Positions 5,999 to 11,605 of a stretch of DNA of 11,605 bases are shown here, piece after piece. The position numbers were made by a program, and so were the translations under genes. This DNA comes from an uncultured bacterium (GTDB lineage Bacteria; Omnitrophota; Gorgyraeia; Gorgyraeales; Gorgyraeaceae). Position 1 is the stretch's first letter, and each line of letters begins with the position of its first letter. The notes beneath the pieces are model-generated. The model was given only the letters and a program-made list of their open reading frames with translations, did not search any database and was not told the origin of the DNA. The stretch is from positions 1 to 11,605 of the forward strand of contig CAJVXD010000016.1 of assembly GCA_913009675.1 (NCBI GenBank), given 5' to 3'.

Positions 5999-6271
5999 TT
6001 ATCCAAATTTATATAACTTTCTTATCTTTTCCTTAACATCCCACGTGCAGCTTACGCCTTGCGGAAACGTGACCAGGTCGCCCTTGCCAAATTCCACCTC
6101 CTCACCGTCATGCGTCACGACCTTCACCTTGCCCTCAAGCACATAAAACTGCTCCTTCTCGTCGTATTCCCAGTCAAACCTTTTCACCTCACACTCCCAG
6201 ACGCTCCAGTTGTTAACATCCAATCTCTCGAGCTCCTCCTTTGTAGGCTTCTTGATGCTCACCTTACCCAT
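5999..6271 (-). CDS. Small cupin protein (DUF861/TM1112-like)
   Basis: A single-domain cupin of 90 residues, close in length and sequence to Thermotoga TM1112-type proteins. Visible features are the helix PTKEELERLDVNNWSVWE (9-26), the first cupin motif FDWEYDEKEQFYVLEGKVKV (32-51) and the second FGKGDLVTFPQGVSCTWDV (61-79). The usual metal-binding HxH is replaced by acidic residues (EYDEKE), as in this subfamily, so metal-dependent catalysis is uncertain; ligand binding is possible. The start at 6271 is preferred because AAGGAGGGG lies right before it; an upstream in-frame ATG at 6295 would add MGIYKGGD, encoded by the ribosome site itself. Its actual function is unknown. Confidence 0.85.
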   Translation of the reverse strand: MGKVSIKKPTKEELERLDVNNWSVWECEVKRFDWEYDEKEQFYVLEGKVKVVTHDGEEVEFGKGDLVTFPQGVSCTWDVKEKIRKLYKFG

Positions 6272-6291
6272 GTCCCCTCCTTTGTAGATTC

Positions 6292-6310
6292 CCACGTCTT
6301 ACGGACGTGG
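6292..6310. repeat. Short hairpin upstream of the cupin gene
   Basis: CCACGTC (6292-6298) pairs with GACGTGG (6304-6310) across a 5-nt loop, ending shortly before the cupin ribosome site on the minus strand. It could influence mRNA stability or translation. It is too small to name. Confidence 0.4.
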
Positions 6311-6336
6311 CTCTTACTGTTACGAACCTTGCTCAT

Positions 6337-6505
6337 CCCTCAGGCAGGGGGACAGGACGTTGAAGGCTTCTTTATTTTGCGAAACATCTGATCAACGAAC
6401 AACAAAAGAGATTGCCTGTCAAAATAAAAAAGAGTGAGGCCCAGCCCTACAAACAATATATCTTTTGGCCGAACGTCCTTAAACACCCTGTCCCCCTGCC
6501 TGAGG
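6337..6505. mobile_element. Intergenic inverted-repeat element, possibly related to 4800-5127
   Basis: A perfect 20-bp inverted repeat (6337-6356 with 6486-6505, ccctcaggcagggggacagg) closes a 169-bp non-coding element. An AT-rich inner pair lies around 6369-6380/6420-6432. It shares words with the larger element at the same relative places: TCTTTATTTT followed by GCG near the left arm (6369-6378; 4933-4942), and GGCCGAACGTC before the right arm (6467-6477; 5023-5033), next to a GGGAC/GTCCC arm. It fills the 283-bp gap between the lipid enzyme and the cupin gene; no promoter of good quality was found there. Confidence 0.55.
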
Positions 6506-6554
6506 GAAACTGTCTTCATCCCCGCCTTTACACAGCTGGGCAGTTCCCGCTGGA

Positions 6555-9278
6555 TTAAACATACTGCAAATCTTTAACAACCGCTATTAATTCCTCTCTG
6601 ATGGCCAGAGATATAGCCTCGTATTCGTCTTTTGCCCCCAGCGCCATACCTTTTTGAACCAGCTCATTCGAAGATTGCGGACAGCCAAATCTTATCTTTA
6701 TCGGGTAAGGCCTCGGAAAACGTTCCGTGCGCGGCCAGGCCTCAAAGGCGCCTTTAATAAAAACAGGGACGAGCGGCACATCCAACTCCTTTGCAATTAT
6801 CCCTATGCCCTTCCTAAACCCCTTGATTTTACCGTCTATGGAACGCTCGCCCTCAGGGAATATGCAGAGGGCCTTATTGTGTCTCAGGATAAAGGAGGAA
6901 CCTTGCATGGCCTCTATTATCTCGGATGCGTCTATGGGGATGATCCTGGCTCTTTTTACAAGGTCCCTTATAATCGGGGCCCTGAAATATCGCCTGAACC
7001 CAATAAAAAATAGACCCAGTTCGGTCCTGAACGGCACCCCGGCCACTACGACAAACCCATCCAAGAAACTTGCGTGATTTACACATAATACATACGGCCC
7101 TTTCTTCGGGATGTTTACTGAACCTTCTACTCTGAGCCTGTAAAAAACCCTGAAAAATAAACCGATGAATCCCTTGATTAAAAAAGTAAGGAGATAATCA
7201 ATCCCTCCCAATTGCAGGGATATCTTTTCCCTGAAGGCGGCTGGTAAAGATTGTTTTAAGATATCGGGCCAATGGACGAGCTTTTCTTTTACCTGACCCC
7301 TGTCCGCTGTCCCTTGAGTCCTGGCTTTGATTAACTCCTCTACCTTTAAAATAATATCCTTTACGGTAAATATCTCGGCCGCTGCCATCTCATCTTTAAA
7401 CTCTACGTTAAAATATCTTTCAATGCCAAGGACCAGCTCTACTAAACCGAGCGAATCTACGCCCAAGTCCAGCTCTATGCTGTCATTGAGATGTATTGGG
7501 CCGTCTATCTCAAGGACCTCCCTTATACATTTGATAACCCCCTTTGCAATATCTGACCCAAGCAGGGCCTCATCTTCCATAGTGGTGACCTTTTCTCCGT
7601 GCCTCTTTTCTAAAATAAGAGGCAAGATTTCTTTTTCAATCTCATACCTTTTTAGCTTCCCCAGGACCGTGCGCGGCAAGGCCTGCTGCGTTACGGTAAA
7701 TCCCATAATATGTTTATAGGCAGGCATGCCCCTTGACAGATTATCAAATGCACTCTTTATGACATTTCTCACATCTATTTCTCCGCGTTCCTTGATGATC
7801 TCCAGGTCCGGCACCACTATCGCATGCAGGTATTCTGTCTTGGCCTGGCCCATAGCCTTTAATAGCCCTGATACGCACATCTCCTTTACGTATGGCGTAG
7901 AGGAATAGTGTCTCTCAAGTTCTTCCGGATAGATATTCTTACCCGAACTAAGCACGATCAGCTCTTTGGACCTGCCCGTGATATAAAAATATCCGTCCCT
8001 GTCCTCATAGCCCAGATCTCCCGAAAGAAACCAGCCATCCTTAATTACCTCTCCGGTCTTTGCCTCATTATTGTAATACCCCTTCATGACGTTCGGGCCC
8101 TTTATGGCGATCTCACCTATGCCATCTGCATTTTTATTAATAATCTTCATCTCGACCCCAGGTATGGGCCTTCCTATCGAACCTACCCTCGACCATGTCA
8201 ATGGATTCAGGCTGACGACAGGGGATGTCTCTGTCAACCCATAGCCCTCCAATATCTTAAAACCGAGCTTAAAAAAATCCCTCGCTGCCGTCCGGTCAAG
8301 CCTTGCACCTCCGCTTATAAACAAGCGGAGTCTTTTCCCGAAGGCATCTCTAACCCCGGGCAGGAGCATCCCCGCAAAGCCGGAATGCATCGCCAGCTTT
8401 ACATATAATCCTGCCGGGCCTCTTATCTTACCGAGCCTTTTCATCATGCGGCTGTGGACCACATGATATATCTGAGGTACACCTATAAATATAGTTGTCT
8501 TTGTCTCTTTTATATAATCAGCCAATCTCTCCGGCCAGTCAGCCGGCACATATACAACCCTGGAACCTGAACAGATAGGTACAATAAGCGTCGTCATAAG
8601 AGAATAAGAATGGTAAAGCGGGAGGACCGACAAGATAATATCCCCGGGCGAGAAGATATTCATCTTCTTAAGAGAGAGAAGATTCGAAGATAAATTTTTA
8701 TGGGTGAGCATCACCCCCTTAGGTATGTCGGTGGTGCCGGAGGTATACAAGAGGACCATTAAATCGTCCGGATCTATAGGGGCTATTTTAAACCCCCTGG
8801 GCGGGGATGGTTCTTGTATCTCCTCGACCGTGATCAATCTAATATAATCCTTTAGGGGATCCGCCACCCTTTGATTTTCCCTGGAGGCAAAAATGACTTT
8901 TGTGCCGGAATCGGAAAGGATCTTTTTTACATCTTCCTTAGAGGAATGTATATCAAGAGGAACTGCGACTGCGCCTACAGAGGCTAATGCAAAAAATAAC
9001 ACTGCCCAGTCCGGCCCATTCCCCAGGATAATGCCGACGCGGTCTGACCTCTTTATCCCCAACGACGTTATAAAATAGGCGAGGCCATTTACCCTCTCGC
9101 CCAGTTCTCCGTAAGTCAGGACTTCTGTCCCGTCAGGGGTCCGCGTTTCAATCGCAACGTTATCCCTGAAGTCCTCCACTGCCTCAGCAAAATTTTTAGC
9201 TAAACTATAATTCATATCCATAATCGCCCGCGGACGGACCCCGGCATCCTCACCAATTAAAGACCAGGCCTGTTCCAA
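6555..9278 (-). CDS. Fused acyl-activating enzyme, acyl carrier domain and PlsC acyltransferase
   Basis: Three complete domains lie on one 907-residue chain. Residues ~25-560 are an AMP-forming fatty acyl ligase: LLYTSGTTDIPKG (176-188), EGYGLTETSP (344-353), SGDLGY (419-424), GRSKELI (435-441) and the catalytic lysine K541 in PRTVLGK. Residues ~578-650 are an acyl carrier domain, with S609 in GVDSL as phosphopantetheine site. Residues ~700-900 are a glycerolipid acyltransferase, with NHASFLD (H735, D740), FPEGERS (807-813) and VPVFIKGAF. The likely role is to activate a free fatty acid, load it on the tethered carrier and transfer it to a lipid at the inner membrane. The domain order is the reverse of E. 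coli Aas. The TTG start at 9278 has an AGAGG site and overlaps the preceding gene by 29 nt; ATG at 9221 is an alternative with a poor ribosome site. Confidence 0.93.
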   Translation of the reverse strand: MEQAWSLIGEDAGVRPRAIMDMNYSLAKNFAEAVEDFRDNVAIETRTPDGTEVLTYGELGERVNGLAYFITSLGIKRSDRVGIILGNGPDWAVLFFALASVGAVAVPLDIHSSKEDVKKILSDSGTKVIFASRENQRVADPLKDYIRLITVEEIQEPSPPRGFKIAPIDPDDLMVLLYTSGTTDIPKGVMLTHKNLSSNLLSLKKMNIFSPGDIILSVLPLYHSYSLMTTLIVPICSGSRVVYVPADWPERLADYIKETKTTIFIGVPQIYHVVHSRMMKRLGKIRGPAGLYVKLAMHSGFAGMLLPGVRDAFGKRLRLFISGGARLDRTAARDFFKLGFKILEGYGLTETSPVVSLNPLTWSRVGSIGRPIPGVEMKIINKNADGIGEIAIKGPNVMKGYYNNEAKTGEVIKDGWFLSGDLGYEDRDGYFYITGRSKELIVLSSGKNIYPEELERHYSSTPYVKEMCVSGLLKAMGQAKTEYLHAIVVPDLEIIKERGEIDVRNVIKSAFDNLSRGMPAYKHIMGFTVTQQALPRTVLGKLKRYEIEKEILPLILEKRHGEKVTTMEDEALLGSDIAKGVIKCIREVLEIDGPIHLNDSIELDLGVDSLGLVELVLGIERYFNVEFKDEMAAAEIFTVKDIILKVEELIKARTQGTADRGQVKEKLVHWPDILKQSLPAAFREKISLQLGGIDYLLTFLIKGFIGLFFRVFYRLRVEGSVNIPKKGPYVLCVNHASFLDGFVVVAGVPFRTELGLFFIGFRRYFRAPIIRDLVKRARIIPIDASEIIEAMQGSSFILRHNKALCIFPEGERSIDGKIKGFRKGIGIIAKELDVPLVPVFIKGAFEAWPRTERFPRPYPIKIRFGCPQSSNELVQKGMALGAKDEYEAISLAIREELIAVVKDLQYV

Positions 9279-10152
9279 GATACCTCTCTTCGCCCTTCAA
9301 AAAGCCTTCTATATAAGCAAGGCCTTTCTTACCTAATATCTCCCTTGTCACTTTCAATGACAGGGGCTTTCTCCCCCGCGGAGAAATCTTCAACAGTACA
9401 TCCTTACCCCTCATCAAGGTCCATTTGCATAAAAAGGAGATGCTCCTTTTTATCTTTTTTCTTTTGGATAGGGCTAACACGATATCAAAGTTTACATACG
9501 CCCTGGTTTTCCTCCGGGATATCCTGCCTGCTGAAACCGTAAAATCAAAACCTGAACCTCTTCCTCTATCCAAGATATAACTAATCCTATGCCTACCCCC
9601 TATATTCCAGAGACCCTTCAATATAATGCTGTTGGCGTGTCTGCCTAAACCATATTTTATCTCTTTGTTTTTTCCTATCCGCCATGCACCGAATAGGGTC
9701 AGATTATCATCCTTGCCGTCTTTTCTTCTTACGCCGAATACAAGACGGTTATTCCTATCTGCCTGCCATCTGCCATATAGCTTCAGCGTATATAATGATT
9801 CCTTTTTCTTTGCCTCCCTGGAACTGATTACGAAGATTATCCTATTGCTATCGGCATCTATTATCCCCGTCTTTAACCTAAGGCGATCCCCTGCATGCTG
9901 GCCCTTCCATCTATCTAAAGTAAAGATAAGGTTGTGTTTTCTGTCCAGGGAGTAACTGCCTGAAAATTCTATCTTTTGCGGGATACGGGAGCCGGAGGGT
10001 TTAAGGAATTTGTAGCAGAGTCTATTTTTTCTATCTGTTTTAAACCTGCCATAAAGAACCTCCCTGAATCTTTTAAGATTTGAAGCCCTGCCGCGTTCTT
10101 TGATGATGAGCCGGTTATGCGGGTCTACCTCGTATAAAACCTTTGGTATCAT
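9250..10152 (-). CDS. Basic ~30-residue beta-repeat protein, function unknown
   Basis: I do not recognise this 300-residue protein. It is very rich in Lys and Arg, has no signal peptide or membrane segment, and is built of repeats approximating 'hydrophobic-x-Leu-x-Gly-x-Trp-x-x-Asp-x-x-Asn-Arg-Leu-x-Phe'. The Leu/Ile after the Asn-Arg or equivalent falls at 15, 45, 75, 105, 137, 165 and 190, exactly 30 apart for the first four. Clear units are LYGRFKTDRKNRLCYKF, LYGRWQADRNNRLVFGV and LFGAWRIGKNKEIKYGL. The last third is more divergent (IKRSISFLCKWTLMRG; YLGTGLVFNW). Alternating strands suggest a beta-meander or barrel-like fold. The ATG overlaps the truA stop as ATGA, and the end overlaps the acyl-activating gene by 29 nt, pointing to a linked role. 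The N-terminus begins within a repeat. Confidence 0.8.
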   Translation of the reverse strand: MIPKVLYEVDPHNRLIIKERGRASNLKRFREVLYGRFKTDRKNRLCYKFLKPSGSRIPQKIEFSGSYSLDRKHNLIFTLDRWKGQHAGDRLRLKTGIIDADSNRIIFVISSREAKKKESLYTLKLYGRWQADRNNRLVFGVRRKDGKDDNLTLFGAWRIGKNKEIKYGLGRHANSIILKGLWNIGGRHRISYILDRGRGSGFDFTVSAGRISRRKTRAYVNFDIVLALSKRKKIKRSISFLCKWTLMRGKDVLLKISPRGRKPLSLKVTREILGKKGLAYIEGFLKGEERYLGTGLVFNW

Positions 10153-10940
10153 ATGGCGTTATAAAAAACCTGTAGCAGGCATAAGCCCTTTGCAGGAGCG
10201 GTCTGGCCGGCCTCGGAACGGCACCTCCTGGCCAGGATCCTGTTTACCTTCTCAGGGGCTATCCTCCCCCTCCCAACATCTATCAATGTACCGACAATAT
10301 TACGGACCATATTATAGAGGAACCCGTTTGCCTGGATATATATCTCTATCAACGGGGGGCTGGAAACTATATCCAACCTCTTGACGGTTCTGACCGCACC
10401 TCTTTTTCTTTTATCACCTGAGCCGCATGAAATCTTTGGTCCCTGTGCGGGGCTTGCCTGGAATGAGGTAAAATCCCTTCTCCCGACTAGATATTTAGCT
10501 GCCATTTTCATCTTAGTGATATCCAGATCATAAGAAACAAAGGCGGCGTATCTTTTGAGCAAAGGCGAGCGGGTCTTCCTATTGATTATGGTATATCTAT
10601 AGAGCTTACCTTTTGCATTGAATCTGGCATGGAAATCCGAACCCACCTCTTCTGCCGAAAGGACGGCGATGTCTTTTGGAAGGTAGCTATTGAGGCCTTT
10701 TTCGATATTGCGTAATGGCAGTTCTGAGCGGACTTTAAAATTTGCTGTCTGCGCCTCTGCGTGGACGCCCGCATCAGTCCGTCCGGCGCCTGTCAAACTA
10801 ATCTTTTCCCCGAAAAGTTTCTTTGCGGCCTTTTCGATCTCTCCCTGGACAGTATTCAATCTTTTGCCCGCACGCTGCCTCTGCCACCCGCAAAACCTCG
10901 TACCGTCATATTCAATTTTAAGGCGTATATTACGTGTCAC
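10149..10940 (-). CDS. truA: tRNA pseudouridine(38-40) synthase
   Basis: TruA converts uridines 38-40 of the tRNA anticodon arm to pseudouridine. The 263-residue protein has IEYDGTRFCGWQRQ (9-22), the catalytic GAGRTDAGVHA with Asp56, FHARFNAKGKLYRY with the conserved Arg-Tyr, and the C-terminal NGFLYNMVRNIVGTLIDVG. A basic insert (SCGSGDKRKRG) lies before the RTVKRLDI strand, slightly longer than usual. The start is GTG, overlapping the asd stop as GTGA; no strong ribosome site is visible, so coupling to asd is likely. In many bacteria truA precedes rplM-rpsI directly; here about 5.4 kb intervenes. Confidence 0.97.
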   Translation of the reverse strand: MTRNIRLKIEYDGTRFCGWQRQRAGKRLNTVQGEIEKAAKKLFGEKISLTGAGRTDAGVHAEAQTANFKVRSELPLRNIEKGLNSYLPKDIAVLSAEEVGSDFHARFNAKGKLYRYTIINRKTRSPLLKRYAAFVSYDLDITKMKMAAKYLVGRRDFTSFQASPAQGPKISCGSGDKRKRGAVRTVKRLDIVSSPPLIEIYIQANGFLYNMVRNIVGTLIDVGRGRIAPEKVNRILARRCRSEAGQTAPAKGLCLLQVFYNAI

Positions 10941-11407
10941 CTGGTTATTAAAAGCTCCGCAATCTGGACTGCATTCAACGCCGCCCCTTTACGCAGATTA
11001 TCACTGACAATCCAGAGGTTGAGTCCGTTTTCAATAGACTCGTCCTGTCTGATCCTGCCTACAAAACTGGCGTCTTTCCCGGCAGTATCTATTGGGAGAG
11101 GGTATTTCTTATTTAAGGGGTCGTCTATGATCTCAACGCCCGGGGCCTTTTTTAGTATTTCGGCTGCCTGTTCAGGGGTGAGTTTTTTTTCGGTCTCGAT
11201 ATTCACCGATTCCGCATGCGAGATTACGACCGGGACGCGCACGCAGGTCGCAGTAATCCCTATAGTGTCATCATTCATAATCTTTCTGGTCTCATTGACC
11301 ATCTTCATCTCTTCCCTGGTGTATTTATTTTCTAAAAACTCGTCTATCTGCGGGATTACATTAAAGGCTATCTGCGCAGGCAGGACCTTTTTAACCTTAT
11401 CTGCCCT
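10937..11407 (-). CDS. asd: Aspartate-semialdehyde dehydrogenase, C-terminal part (5' truncated)
   Basis: This enzyme reduces aspartyl phosphate to the semialdehyde, the branch point to lysine, diaminopimelate, threonine and methionine. The 156 visible residues are roughly the last half of a ~335-residue protein. They include IAFNVIPQIDEF, the TATCVRVPV strand, SHAESV with the likely catalytic histidine (GHSES in most relatives), FVGRIRQD with the substrate-binding arginine, and NGLNLWIVSDNLRKGAALNA. The native sequence stops at 11407, where adapter begins. An apparent longer frame to 11422 starts MLFRS, and those five residues are adapter translation, not protein. The N-terminal NADP domain and the catalytic cysteine are absent from this assembly. 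Confidence 0.95.
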   Translation of the reverse strand, partial: RADKVKKVLPAQIAFNVIPQIDEFLENKYTREEMKMVNETRKIMNDDTIGITATCVRVPVVISHAESVNIETEKKLTPEQAAEILKKAPGVEIIDDPLNKKYPLPIDTAGKDASFVGRIRQDESIENGLNLWIVSDNLRKGAALNAVQIAELLITR

Positions 11408-11473
11408 AGATCGGAAGAGCACACGTCTGAACTCCAGTCACACTGATATATCTCGTATGCCGTCTTCTGCTTG
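11408..11473 (+). other. Illumina TruSeq adapter (assembly artefact)
   Basis: From AGATCGGAAGAGC at 11408 the sequence follows the TruSeq indexed adapter exactly: the ACACGTCTGAACTCCAGTCAC part, an 8-nt ACTGATAT index region (TruSeq index 25 from memory), then ATCTCGTATGCC to GCTTG at 11473. It is library DNA left on the contig end. Both apparent frames across it, starting MLFRS on the minus strand and ending in RKSTRLNSS-type residues on the plus strand, are typical of adapter translation. Confidence 0.98.
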
Positions 11474-11605
11474 AAAAAAAAAAGAACAAAAACAATAAAC
11501 AGAAAAAATCTAAAAAACAAAATTACAAACTACACACTTCCTATCAACGCTCCATCCTCACTACCCCATTGCCCACCTCTACAACTTACTAACTAACTTA
11601 CCACC
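11474..11605. other. Post-adapter low-complexity tail (sequencing noise)
   Basis: Ten A's follow the adapter directly. The sequence then drifts from A-rich to A/C/T-rich with almost no G through to the end. This is what a read produces when it runs past the end of its insert and adapter. There is no coding signal or repeat; it should be trimmed. Confidence 0.9.

Noticed and set aside
6417..6422. TTGACA on the minus strand as a -35 box for the cupin operon
   Set aside because: No acceptable -10 hexamer lies 15-19 nt downstream.
11408..11422. Extended start for asd giving MLFRS
   Set aside because: These bases are adapter; the native coding sequence ends at 11407.
10761..11474. Plus-strand frame of 237 codons over truA and asd
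   Set aside because: It is antisense to two well-recognised genes and ends in the typical adapter translation (RKSTRLNSS type).

Overview
This window reads as about 11.4 kb of ordinary bacterial chromosome. The last ~200 bases are not biological: they start with an Illumina TruSeq adapter at 11408 and run out in a low-complexity tail. Every convincing gene is on the minus strand, so the biological order runs from high to low coordinates. Coding is dense, with repeated 4-nt stop/start overlaps, heavy use of AUA (Ile) and AGG (Arg), and GTG/TTG starts. Nothing here fixes the taxon. The gene order and style would suit an uncultivated, mid-GC, Gram-negative-type candidate phylum (Omnitrophota-like), but that is a guess.

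Upstream block (11407 to 6555): the 3' part of asd (aspartate-semialdehyde dehydrogenase, cut by the adapter), truA, a basic 300-residue protein built of ~30-residue beta-rich repeats, and a 907-residue fusion of acyl-activating enzyme, acyl carrier protein and PlsC-type acyltransferase. These four genes overlap one another (4, 4 and 29 nt) and look like one transcription unit.

Middle block (6554 to 4708): an intergenic inverted-repeat element, a small TM1112-like cupin, a DUF6941-like beta protein, a small membrane protein whose reading frame has no normal start codon for its first membrane segment, and then a ~510-bp non-coding stretch. That stretch holds a large nested-palindrome element lying between two perfect 19-bp direct repeats. 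The two intergenic elements share short sequence words and may belong to one repeat family.

Downstream block (4761 to 1): a near-consensus promoter drives rplM-rpsI, which ends at a strong terminator. The promoter of the arginine operon appears to sit partly inside that terminator. The operon follows as argC-argJ-argB-argD, making N-acetylornithine from N-acetylglutamate, with ArgJ allowing acetyl recycling. Between argB and argD lies a small GIY-YIG nuclease gene tightly bracketed by 26-bp inverted repeats, and then a perfect 16-bp hairpin just before argD.

The best candidates for something undescribed are the inverted-repeat-bracketed GIY-YIG cassette in the arg operon, the nested-palindrome element family, and the 30-residue repeat protein coupled to the three-domain lipid enzyme.
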